Shown piece after piece: positions 1-9,796 of a stretch of DNA of 64,000 nucleotides. The translations under genes were made by a program, and so were the position numbers. The stretch is taken from contig PYSS01000077.1 in NCBI GenBank assembly GCA_003049465.1, forward strand, positions 1 to 64,000. Reading direction: 5' to 3'. The stretch's first letter is position 1. Each line of letters begins with the position of its first letter. This stretch comes from Magnaporthiopsis rhizophila. Taxonomy: Eukaryota > Ascomycota > Sordariomycetes > Magnaporthales > Magnaporthaceae. The notes beneath the pieces are model-generated. The model saw only the letters and a program-made list of their open reading frames with translations, was not told the origin of the DNA and ran no database searches.

Positions 1-35
<35 letters not shown>

Positions 36-591
36 TCATCTCTTTATCTGTTTTGTATCTTTTCCTTTTCGGGCTTCAAAGTTGATAGCACGGTTTGGAA
101 GGGTCCGCCGGCGACGATGAGTATGTACATCTACGATTGCACAAAAGATATAAACATTAAAATTTAGAGGTTGGATGGTTCGCGAGACACAAGCGTGGTG
201 ATTTGAATCCGATATCGTATCCACGCGGTAAAGCCAGCGAATCCAACGTCCAGAATCGTCATCAGCACGCACTGGCGTCGGGGAAAAGCGTCGTTTGGGG
301 GGGGGGGAATCGGAAGGGCATAGTTTAGAAATAAAAAAGAAATCGAGAAAAACTACAGTCAGAGTCTCATCGATGGTTTAAACGAGTGCGAATATGTTGC
401 ATTGCGGCTTTATGTTAACGGAGAATAGTAAANAAAAAAGAAATCGAGAAAAACTACAGTCAGAGTCTCATCGATGGTTTAAACGAGTGCGAATATGTTG
501 CATTGCGGCTTTATGTTAACGGAGAATAGTAAATCGCGTGAGAATCCGTGCATGTCGCACAGATCGATAGAGGTCCGAGACCTCTGGTGGT
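1..591. other. 3' flank with poly-T run and unmerged contig overlap
   Basis: No gene is supported here. The window opens with about 30 T, and a G-run lies near 298-307. Bases 333-432 and 434-533 are the same 100 bases separated by a single N at 433. The stretch lies downstream of the minus-strand gene that ends at 592, so it should contain that gene's 3' UTR. Confidence 0.8.
333..533. repeat. Exact 100-bp direct duplication around an N
   Basis: Positions 333-432 and 434-533 match base for base, with one N between them at 433. Perfect identity that ends exactly at a gap character is what two overlapping contig ends look like when they were joined without being merged. A biological tandem duplication is much less likely. 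Confidence 0.85.
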
Positions 592-2469
592 TCAGACATA
601 GGCCAGCGTGTTGTCCTCCCGAATCTTTCCAATTACCCCGAGAGCTGCCTCGCCGCCCGCCACACAGGGTCCCCGAACAACGATCTAGAACGCACAGGTA
701 GTTAGTGTCCAGGTCGACGGACGAGAGAGCAAAGGGCAGAGAGAATGCCTCGGGGGGAAAAGCTTACTTCGCCTTCAATCTTGTCATCAGTCGTCTTGTA
801 CTCGCCCTTGTCACGCACCAGAACTTCGGTCGTGGTGAGCGGAGGGCCGAAATGCGACGCTCGCGACACGGCCGACGGATCCTCGACGACGCGGTAGTCG
901 TAGAACCCCGTCTGTGTGACGGCACCAGCAACCTTGGGCGCCGTGAGCGCGTACACCACGCGCGCGCCCGTGAAGACGCGGAGGTCCGACAGCACGGCTG
1001 AGGTCAGCGGTGGCGTGGACGCGCCCACGCGCTCGGCCACGAAAACGAGCCGGAGCTTTCCAGGGGTGCGGCCCAGCGCGGGGCGAAGGCCGTCATTAAG
1101 CGAGGAGATTAGCGAGACGGCAGGCATGACGCCTGACTGGGTGAGGGAGCGGGACTGCATGCCGTGCACGCTGCGTGCGAGGGCCGACTTGGCGACCGAT
1201 GCTGAGGCTTGCGCGTGGGTGCGGAGAAGCGCGCTGGGCGTCGCGACCAGGACGGTCGGCGAGATGCCGCGCGTGGCCAGGGTGAGGTCTTCGGCACCGC
1301 CGGCGGCCGAGTTGAACGCGACGGAGCTGTTGCTGAAGAGGGCGGCGAGGGTCAGGATCAGGGTGTGAGTGTTTGCGAGCGAGTCGGCGGGCAGGAACAG
1401 ATCCGAAGGGCCTAGACGCTGCGACGTCGGGATGGCCTGCATCTGGCCCGCGATGGCGGCGACCAGGTTGGCACTCGTGAAGCGAACCATCTCCTCCATT
1501 TCCCCGGGCTTCGACTGCCAGAATGTGGTGACATCGCGGGCCTCCTTCTGGCCTTCAACAGCAGGCAAGTCCCGGCCGGCGTCAACCGGCTGCTCGGCCA
1601 CGACATCATGCCATGTCGACACGTTGACGGCGCCACCGGCACCCTTGGGTACTTCGTTCCAGTCTAGGTGCCGGGTGCCATCCTCAACAACCCAGACGAC
1701 GTTGCGCAAGGAGGGGTAGTTCTTGACCACGGCGTCGAAGGGGAAGGAGCCGGGAAGTGCAACAACCGTGTCGGCAGCGGAGCGGCGCAGCATGGACAGG
1801 ACAGCCTCTTCGGTCCCATCGAAGGGGAGAATGATGGCCGTCAGGTTGTGGAAAGCGCACGCGAACAGGGCAGCGATCAGCTCGACCGAGTTGGGCAGGT
1901 AGATGGCGACCCGATTTCCGCCCTGGTCAAGAATGTGGGTTCCGATGAGGTTGATCTGGCGGGTGATATCGTCTGCGGCGGGATCCTAACGTCAGTGAAG
2001 GCCCTGTGCAGTAAGTAGCATGGCAGAAACAGCAAAGCCTACCCAGATTGTGCTCGATGACGTTCTCGGAGCCGTGGACGGTGAGAAGGCGACCCTTCCC
2101 CTTGACCTGTCCCTCAGTCTCGGCAGTGCCGGCGATGGCCTGCCTCCAGATATCGCGCAGATCGCCGTCACGGCCGCGAGCCCACTTGGAGGCGCCCGGG
2201 TCCTTGACGTTGAGGCCGGTGTTGAGGGGCATGCCGTGGGGCGAGGCGTGGCAGCGGTAGACGGCGGACTCGCCCTCCTGGCGCACGGCAGCCGCCTGGG
2301 CTTGTCGGGCGAGGAGCATGGGGTGGGTGTCGGGGTCGGCGCGGTTAAACATCGAGTAGGTCAGGATGCCGAGCAGGAGGGTGACGAGGGCGGTAGTGTA
2401 CGAGTTCCACTGGCCGACCACGCCCGTCAGGCTCTCGTCGATGTGCCACATGATGCTATCGAGACCCAT
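592..2469 (-). CDS. Membrane-anchored AMP-binding (ANL-fold) protein, probably non-catalytic
   Basis: The spliced model is complement(592..684, 768..1972, 2043..2469) and gives 574 residues. Both introns (83 and 70 nt) have GT-AG borders, and the frame is continuous across them (EHNL then DDITRQIN; KIEGE then IVVRGP). A hydrophobic segment at about residues 24-40 (TTALVTLLLGILTYSMF) suggests an N-terminal membrane anchor. The rest resembles the large N-terminal domain of adenylate-forming enzymes: a nucleotide-fold start (GGNRVAIYLPNSVELIAALFA), a substrate-region analogue, and a late GEIVVRGP motif. The usual ATP P-loop (TSGTTGxPKG) is replaced by a KPGEMEE stretch, the YGxTE motif by YALTA, and the small C-terminal subdomain is absent. 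This points to a fungal AMP-binding family member that may not adenylate anything. Substrate and location are unknown. The gene is divergent from POM34. Confidence 0.8.
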
Positions 2470-3413
2470 GGTGACGACCGAGGTGTTGGGTGCTCTCGTG
2501 TGCGTGATATCCGGGGGTCTGGTTCAGAAGCGGCGGCGCCAGCAAGTTTGCGACATCTGAGAATGGAAGGCGAGAGGCGAAGACCGCGGACAATTTATAC
2601 GGTCGAGGCTGAAGCTGGGGTTATTATTAGGTTCCTCTAATACCCGATCGTGCCGGACGATGTAGCTCGCGGAGCGACGGGATCTTGCCTTGTGTCGGGT
2701 CGGGCTGATGCTGTCTGCGAGCTCCGAGACTGCGGGTACCTGAGCAGTGGCCACGAACGCACGGCGATTACGTTATTGGCGGGGCTGCCGCGGCCCGTCG
2801 CAGTGTTTCTTGGAACCGTCCGGATCACCCCCACTTGATTCTGCCAAGGGCAGGAGTTCTGGGAGCAGCGATGGATGAGTTTTTGGAAGCTATTTTGGGA
2901 GCTATAAAACCACCTATACTTTCATACTACATTGAGTAAGTGTTGTTGTTTCTGGAAGACGGAATCGGCCCGCCACCTATCTGCTGGGTTGAATGCACCG
3001 CCACACAAGCTGCTATGTGGCGCCAGGCGAGGCTGGTCCCAAGAGTGGGGCCGCCGTTGATTGGCTTCGTTGCTGCAGGACGAATTTCAGATGCAACCAG
3101 AAAACAACAACAATCCCAGCACTTCCAAACGGTCAACGGGCTGGGGCATCATCGCCCTCAATCCGAGGGAAGCCTCGCGAGTTTTACTAACATTACACGA
3201 TACAGCAGCGTCCAGGGAGTCTCCTCTGTCCCGGAGACCGACGACAGGAGCATTGAGTCCTCGTGGCTGAGTTTGGAGCGCATTTCCCTTCCAATTGTCG
3301 AGTCGCCCGGCAGCTGGTTGCGGAGGAACTGCAATTGACATCGCAAAGTCGCGACGACCGCGTCACAACACCCCCGACAGCCTCCCCCAACCAACCCCCT
3401 CGATCCTGCCGCA
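2470..3413. promoter_or_regulatory. Shared intergenic promoter region (AMP-binding gene / POM34)
   Basis: This 944-bp stretch lies between two divergent start codons and must contain both promoters and 5' UTRs. TATA-like sequence (GCTATAAAACC) is visible near 2900 on the plus strand. Short ORFs inside it show no coding character that I recognise. Confidence 0.5.
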
Positions 3414-4384
3414 ATGTCGTCAACCGCTGTCACGTCAAGGTCGGCGGCCGTCAGGACACCGGTCGGCACGCCCCAGAAGGCTGCCGCAACCAGCACCGCC
3501 GTCACCGAGAGCCCTGGTAACTGGAAGCATCCACGCCTGGCCGAGATCACCAGGCGGCAGAACGCCACTAGGTTTTCGGAGAAGAACCTCAGGATAATCC
3601 TGTTCAACGCTCTCGCTTTCGTCATGGTGGTCGTCGTTCGGTCCAATGCCGCGGTCCAGAAGCACACGCAAAAGTTCGTGGTTTTACCCATTGAGAACCC
3701 GCGTCCAACGAGCCAAGGGGGAAAGCTAACATGGTCTAACCGACGAACAGATATAGCCCTTCAATAAGAGGATACGTCTGGTGGGCCTTTCTAGGGCTGC
3801 ACATCATCCCGCTTGTCAACATCGGCCTGGCACTCCTGCCGCTGGTACGCGCCAAGGACGACATATCCGACATCCCGCTCACGGCCGCCCAGCGCCAGCT
3901 CCTCGGCCTCCCACCCAGCTCCGCCCCGGCCACGCCCGGCTCCGCGTTCAGCACGCCGCCCCGCTACGCGCGCACCCCGTCCTTCTCGGGGTCGGTGGGG
4001 AGTGCCAAGAGCTTCTCGACCTCTCCTCTCCTGGGTAAGGGCGGCGGCAGCCCAGGTCCCCTCCTGGGCTCCCCAGGCAATCTCAAGCCCAACGGCAGCG
4101 GCAACGGCTCTCCGTTCTCGCCCTTCTCGCCCGGCGGCGCTGGCAGCCCGCTTTTCCAGAAGGCCGTTAAGGGCGGTCAGAGGAAAGCGTCGTTTGGCGG
4201 ATCGCCGGCGACACCCCTGCTGAGCGAGAAGTCGCTCGCGTCGGCCCCCAGCCTCGTACCCGACACTTCGGCCACTTCGACGGGCACCCCGAGTCCTTCC
4301 GGCAAGCGCACTTCGGTGGCTCTGAACAGCAAATGGCTGTACGAGAAGGGGCGGCGGAGCTCGGGGTCGGGGTGGGCTCATTAG
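3414..4384 (+). CDS. POM34: Nuclear pore membrane protein POM34
   Basis: Join(3414..3673, 3751..4384) gives 297 residues. The 77-nt intron has donor GTTCGT, branch-like GCTAAC at 3725-3730 and acceptor CAG. Two hydrophobic segments flank a short loop: residues about 60-78 (LRIILFNALAFVMVVVVRS) and about 95-115 (WWAFLGLHIIPLVNIGLALLPL). A Ser/Pro/Gly-rich tail of about 180 residues follows, with repeated SP and PFSP motifs likely to be phosphorylated. In yeast, Pom34 is one of the integral membrane proteins anchoring the nuclear pore in the pore membrane, and the two-pass topology with a long polar tail fits. The gene is convergent with the acyl-CoA dehydrogenase. Family assignment rests on the topology and the N-terminal segment around the first membrane helix (WKHPRLAEITRRQ). 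Confidence 0.82.
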
Positions 4385-4776
4385 AGGGAAGAGTATGTCC
4401 CTAGCGATTTAAAGAGGAGACGGTCGGTCAGATTAATGGTGTGACCGGCTCATGATCGGGCTTGCCAATATTCTGCGTCATGATACCATACGACTGGACA
4501 AGAGAGGAGCAGAGATGACGAATATATAAAGTACCTAATGGATAAAACGAGGTTTTAATGTGCTTTCATCTATATATGACTGGATATGACGCTGGCATTT
4601 TGAATCTGAAGATGGTGAGTGTTTCTGTGAGTTCCTTCTAGTTGTTGGGCTACATGGACGCAGAAATTTGATGGCAAAATTGGACATAACGTATAGAGAC
4701 ACAACATGATTGTTAAATTCAAGTCGTTAATTTTATCCAAGAACATGGCCACAGCGTGTCGTTTCTAAACAAGAGG
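4385..4776. other. Convergent 3' intergenic region
   Basis: This holds the 3' UTRs of POM34 (plus) and the acyl-CoA dehydrogenase (minus). It is AT-richer than its neighbours, with several polyadenylation-like AATATA/TTTTAT stretches. No gene was seen. Confidence 0.7.
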
Positions 4777-6281
4777 CTACATCTTACTCCTGACAATGCC
4801 CGTGCCCAGTTCCAGCCTGGCGACCTTGTACTTGCGCAGCAGCTCCTCGGCCCTCTGCTTCTCCCTCTCGATGGCCTCGGCCACGGCCTTGCCGCGCTTG
4901 TTCTCGTTGCGGCCCATCTGGGCGAGGTGGACCTCGTCGGGCCCGTCGGCGAAGCGCAGGGTGCGGATCTGGGCCCACATGCTGGCGAGCGGCGTGTCCT
5001 GGCTCACGCCGGCGCCGCCGAACGACTGCACGGCGCGGTCGATGACGGTGAGCGCCATGGTGGGGACGAGGACTTTAGCCTCGGCGATCTCCTTGAGCGC
5101 GGCCTTGGGGCCTTCCTCGTCCATGCGGATGGCGGCGTTGAGCACGACGAGGCGGGCGGCGTCGATCTCGATGCGCGAGCGCGCGACCCACTCCATCACA
5201 ACGCCGTGCTCGCGCAGCTGCTTGCCAAACGGCGTCTTGCGGGGGTCGTTGATGCGCATCAGCATCCAGTCGAGCGCGCGCTCGGCCGCGCCGATGGTGC
5301 GCATGGCGTGGTGGATGCGTCCGGGACCCAGGCGGCCCTGGATGATCTCGAAGCCGCGCCCTTCGCCGAGCACCATGTTGGCGACGGGAACCCGCACGTT
5401 GGTGAAGGTGATGTGGCCGTGGCCGTGGGGCGCGTCGTCGTAGCCGTAAACGCTCAGCATGCGGTGGACGGTGATGCCGGGAGTGTCGGCGGGGACGAGC
5501 ACGACCGACTGCTGGCGGTACGTGTCCTTGTTGGCCGCGTCCGACTTGCCCATGACGACGTAGACGGCGCAGCGCGGGTCGCCGGCGCCGCTGGACCACC
5601 ACTTTTGCCCGTTGAGGACGTACTCGTTCCCCTCGCGCCGGATTTCCATCTGGATGTTGGTGGCGTCCGACGACGCGATCCCGGGTTCCGTCATGAGGAA
5701 CGCGGACCGGATCTGGCCCTCCATCAGCGGGACCAGCCAGCGCCGCTTCTGGGCCTCGTTGCCGTACTTGGCCAGGACCTCCATGTTGCCCGTGTCGGGC
5801 GCCGCGCAGTTGACGGCCTCTGACGCGACCCGGGACCGGCCCAGCCACTCGGCCATCAGGCCGTACTCGAGGTTCGTGAACCCGGGAGATTCCTTGTAGT
5901 GGCCCTTGGGCAGGAACATGTTCCACAGCCCCAGCTCTCGCGCCCGCTTCTTGAGGTCGTCCACCACGGGCGGGTGGCTCTTCCACCGGTCATCGCCCTT
6001 ACCGAGCTGCGCTTCGAAGACAGGGTCGGCACTGGGAGGAGGGAGTCGCAAGGGCGTGTTAGGAGGTTGTCGAGAACGACACTGCCGAGTAGGAGGAGCT
6101 TCGGGGACAGCTTACGGGAGACATTCCTCCTCGACAAACTTGGCGACAAGGTCCAATGTCTGCTTGGCGCGGTCGCTCACGCGGTCACGGCACTAGGAGA
6201 CGAAGAGTCAGAAGAGACGGTCTAGCCATGGAAAGGTAGGGGGATTCCCAAACTTACAATGGCGGGTATCCTGGCAGACAT
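4777..6281 (-). CDS. Peroxisomal acyl-CoA dehydrogenase family protein
   Basis: Complement(4777..6031, 6116..6192, 6258..6281) gives 451 residues, with a first exon coding only eight residues (MSARIPAI). Domains run in the usual order: N-terminal helical domain, middle beta domain (AFLMTEPGIASSDATNIQ, NGQKWWSSGAGDPRC, FTNVRVP), and C-terminal helical domain (GPGRIHHAMRTIGAAERAL, FGGAGVSQDTPLA, RFADGPDEVHLAQMGRNE). This matches the ACAD10/11-like branch, which uses FAD to dehydrogenate acyl-CoA. The last three residues are SKM, which fits the peroxisomal targeting signal 1 consensus, so import into peroxisomes is inferred. The usual fungal mitochondrial presequence is absent. Preferred chain length cannot be read from sequence. 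The next gene is an MFS transporter on the same strand, 618 bp upstream. Confidence 0.9.
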
Positions 6282-6899
6282 TTTGGGTTGAGGCGGTGAT
6301 GGCTGTTGGTATAAAGAGGAAGTATCAATTTGACGGAGTAATGATTGGCATCACTCAATGGCCAGCCACTTTTGATGTCCAGACGGAATTAAATGTAGTC
6401 GCGTTCCCCAAAGCGGACCGAGGCTGGCCACCTTCCCAGACTCGGCGTGGGTCGATTTGCTGCTTCGCCGTGGAGACAAGCTGACAGTTTGCCGAGGTTC
6501 ATGGCAGCGGGGGTGGGTCGGCCCTGCACATATCTGGACCCGGCGCGGGCTGCAGGGGTGTTCCAGCGCGCTGGCAACTGACAGTTTCCAAGACTGAGAT
6601 TGAGGCTTCAAAAGGGACGAACACGTACGGCCACAACCGTTCATGTGTCTCTTTTTTATTCTCGCTGGATCGCGCAGTATTTTTTATTTTTTATTTTTTT
6701 CGAACATCGGGATGCCTCAATGCCTTGCCGCCGCGGCGATTTGGAGCGGTCATGTGGACACAATAAGCTGAAGACATTAGATGCTCAGACACCCAGTTCT
6801 GACGACAGGGCATGTTTGACACAAACCTAAACTCTATACTTCCAAAAAGATTGCTAGTTTTCATTAAACATTACCATTGCAACGATGTGCCGCCCCTTA
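6282..6899. other. Intergenic region upstream of the acyl-CoA dehydrogenase
   Basis: This contains the dehydrogenase promoter (read leftwards) and the 3' UTR of the MFS gene. A run of TTTTTATT units lies at 6680-6700. No gene was recognised. Confidence 0.6.
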
Positions 6900-8662
6900 C
6901 TAGACCTCAAGCACCATCAGAGCCCTCCCCGCCGACTTCTCCTGCAGTCCCTGCTCTGTTTCCAGGCCCCTGGTAATGTCGATCGGCTGCATAAGCAGGC
7001 TCGCCAGCAGCGCGAGGAACGCCACCCCCGCCATGGACACCCAGACGACCTTGAGAGCGTCCGCGTAGGCATTTACAATGACGGCGCGCTCGGGCGAGGC
7101 CGGGTCCATACGGCGGACCACCTCGACCAGGGCACTCGCCTCACGCGCCAGGCCGGCCGCGCGGTCGGCCAGGCCACCGGAACCAGACAGACGGGCGGCA
7201 AAGACGTTCTGAAACACGGCGCCGCCGACAGAGACGCCGACGCACTGGCCCAGCGAGCGCGAAAAGACATACATGCTAGCAGCCTGGCCGGCGTCGCGCT
7301 CGTCGGCGGCGGCAATGGTGCCGTACGACAGGCTCGTGTACAGGAGACCGAGACCGACGCCCGACACCAGGTTTAGGAACGCCCACTGCGGCGGGGTGGT
7401 GCCGGCGTCGAGCAGGTACAGCAGGGCCAGCCCCGGCACGGACAGCGACCAGCCGAGCCAGACGGCCCAGCGAAAGCGGGCGAAGCGACTGACGAGGATG
7501 CCGACGAGGATGGAGGTGGGCGCGACGGTGAAGGTCTGCGGGAAGATAGCGACCCCTGCCATGGCGGGCGTGTAGCCCTTGACGCACTCGTAGTAGAGAG
7601 GCATGTAGTAGAGCATGCACCAGAGCACGACGCCGTGCACAAAGGTGCCGAAGTAGCTGACGGCCGCGGTGCGCCGGCCGAAGATGCGCAGGCGCACCAG
7701 CGGCTGGCGGTCGTCGCGGGCCGCCCAGCGCGCCTCGTAGCAGATGAAGAGCGCGATGAGCGCGGCGCCCAGGACGAGAGGAACAATAGAGCGCCAGTCG
7801 GACCAGGGGAAGACGATGTCGCCCCAGGTCACGGGCATGAGGAATGCGGTGCCGCCGGCGGTGATCAGCACGACCCCGGCCCAGTCGAAGCGCAGCAGCT
7901 TGTGGACAAGGGCGCCGGGGACGGGCCGGAGCTTGAGGAAAAACACGACGGCGACGGCGCCGACGCCGGCGATGGGCAGGTTCAGCCAGAATATCCAGCG
8001 CCACTGCCCGGCCTGGGCCAGGGCGCCGCCGACCGGTGGGCCCGCAACGGAGCCGACGGCCCAGACGGCGCCTTGCAGGCCGAACCAGCGGCCGCGCTCG
8101 CGCAGCGGGACCAGGTCGGTGATGACGACCTCGGTCAGGCTGATGACGCCGCCGACGCCGGCGCCCTGGATGGCGCGCCCAGCCAGCAGGACCGGAAAGC
8201 CCGGGGCGAGTGCGGCGACGAGGGACCCGGCGGTGAAGAGGAAGAGACTGAGTAAGACCAGGGCTTTGCGGCCAAAGGCGTGCGAGGCGGACGCGAAGGT
8301 GATCTGGAACACGGTGTTGGTCAGGAGGAACGAGGTGCCGCTCCAAAAGGCCTCGATGGCGGTGCCGCCGAGGTCTCTGGATATGATCTTTCCATGGGTG
8401 GAATGTCAGCGACAATCCTGTTGACGTGTTTTCTGCAGCGGAAAAAAAAATAAAAATAAAAAAAACCTACAGGCAGCGCCACAGACAGCGAAGTCGCATC
8501 AAGCGCGGCGGCCAGGTTGACGATTAGGAGGCTGCCAAAAGCGCCATAAAAGGGGAGCCCCGGCTTGAACTCGTCGCGCGGCAGCGGCTGTCCTGTCGCG
8601 TCCGCCGCTGCCAGTGTCGTTCCTGCCGTCGCCTCAGTTTTAGACTCGAGAGGCGACCCCAT
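6900..8662 (-). CDS. MFS transporter, DHA2-type (drug:H+ antiporter-like)
   Basis: Complement(6900..8387, 8471..8662) gives 559 residues. The 83-nt intron removes a poly-purine stretch and joins SVALP to IISRDLGGTAIEAFW. Length and the number of hydrophobic segments are compatible with the 14-helix DHA2 subfamily. Motifs seen are an ALDATSLSVALP first helix, the GRKALVLL loop after helix 2 and DLVPLRERGRWFGLQG. The antiporter motif C region is VGSVAGPPVGGAL, followed by WRWIFWLNLP, which is typical of fungal efflux pumps. The protein should sit in the plasma membrane and export small molecules in exchange for protons. Substrate is unknown. It lies beside a peroxisomal dehydrogenase and 7 kb from a P450, but no synthase gene accompanies it, so a toxin-efflux role is speculation. 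Confidence 0.9.
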
Positions 8663-8968
8663 TGTAGCGCTCGGAACTCAATTGTGATAGTGGTTACTTG
8701 ATTGAAGCTGCAATTGCCATCATTTGATTGTGAAATGTCTGTTGTTCCCTGGCCGCGCGGTTGTTGGAAAAAGTATCGTGTGTCGCCAAGGCATCGTGCA
8801 GGGATTGTCAGATCCTACCACCAGAACATGATTCGATTCATCCATATTGTTAATTGCGATGCCGCGCGCTCTGTGCCGCGCTTACAAGACTCCGTCACGC
8901 TGCTCCGCTGCCAGTATGCCAAATGGTTACGGGATCGTATAAGAAAATAAATAAAAACAAAAAGCAAA

Positions 8969-9086
8969 AAGCTCGCTCGACTGCCCTTCGAGGGGGAGCC
9001 GAGGTACGAAAACCCCACTTTTTGGGGGTTTTACTTCGGTAGCTCTAAAGTCGACCGTCAACGGACGGATTCGAATCAGCGAGCTT
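8969..9086. repeat. Nested imperfect inverted repeat
   Basis: The outer arms are AAGCTCGCT (8969-8977) and AGCGAGCTT (9078-9086). Inside lies an imperfect hairpin at about 8996-9045 whose arms centre on AAAACCCC and GGGGGTTTT. There is no flanking target-site duplication that I can see. It could be a decayed miniature element or simply a structured UTR. Confidence 0.4.
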
Positions 9087-9359
9087 GGGGTTTTCTTGGC
9101 CCTCACCCGTGGAAGAAGGTTGTGGTAACTTTGTACCACGGTTGTACCCATTCGACCACCCGGTTGCTGCTGTGAGCTGTTGACAATTTGACCACGGTCG
9201 GGGCATATAAGGGCAGTAGGTGGTTTGAAGGAAGCAGAAAGAAAAAAAAAAGAAAAAGAAAAAAAAATGGCGGGCAGGCGAAGGTGCAGGCGCACGCCCG
9301 CGATATCAAGAATTGTCACGACCCACATCCAGCACAAGGTCGGGCCCAACATATACGCG

Positions 9360-9383
9360 CACACACACACACACACACACACA
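9360..9383. repeat. (CA)12 microsatellite
   Basis: Twelve CA dinucleotides run from 9360 to 9383. The ten bases AGCACAAGGT occur both before (9331-9340) and directly after (9383-9392) the tract. Confidence 0.9.
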
Positions 9384-9688
9384 GCACAAGGTTATAAAAA
9401 ACAAAGTGAAGCATCTGCTTGTATTGCACTATACATGTGGAGATAATGAATGTTTTGAAAGTAAAACCCTTCCCCTGTGTTTTTGTGCGTCGGGGGAGTA
9501 CAAAAAAGGCCGAACCTCCCAAAAAAATGCATTGGTGGTCTCTGGTAGTCGTGCGACTTTTCCCCTCGAGAGACCACGTCCCTCGCCCCATCCCCATCTT
9601 CGCACATCGACCCGACTTCGCCAAGCATGGGGGTCGATGGCGTGTTGCTGTTGAAGCGCTGGCAGGGGGAGGGGAACGAGTGCTTGGA

Positions 9689-9702
9689 GCTAGGTACCTA
9701 GC
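9689..9702. promoter_or_regulatory. Perfect 14-bp palindrome GCTAGGTACCTAGC
   Basis: Perfect dyad in the 3' flank of the repeat protein. Shorter versions of the same core (CTAGGTA / TACCTAG) recur in at least eight other non-coding places in the window. No function is known to me. Confidence 0.5.
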
Positions 9703-9796
9703 TTAAGCGTGGGGAGGACCTGATTTTGCCGACGAGATTTTGTTAGACCAAAAAGATGGACGTGTGGGTGTGTGTGGGAGCACGCGCGCCCGTTCA

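Larger units (their letters stand above)
8663..9796. other. Intergenic region with microsatellite and inverted repeat
   Basis: This contains the MFS promoter on its left side and the 3' UTR of the repeat protein on its right. Notable contents are a nested inverted repeat (8969-9086), a (CA)12 microsatellite (9360-9383) flanked by the direct repeat AGCACAAGGT, purine-rich tracts at 9236-9268, and a 14-bp palindrome at 9689-9702. No gene was recognised. Confidence 0.6.

Noticed and set aside
4756..5823. Plus-strand 355-codon ORF across the acyl-CoA dehydrogenase
   Set aside because: Antisense shadow caused by GC-rich third positions. The minus strand encodes a clear conserved enzyme.
4777..8662. 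Secondary-metabolite gene cluster around the MFS gene
   Set aside because: No backbone synthase or pathway regulator is present in the window, so it is kept only as a weak observation.
9040..9090. tRNA-like B box (GGATTCGAATC) next to an A-box-like TAGCTC
   Set aside because: The spacing between the boxes is too short for a tRNA and no acceptor or anticodon stem can be drawn, so no tRNA is called.
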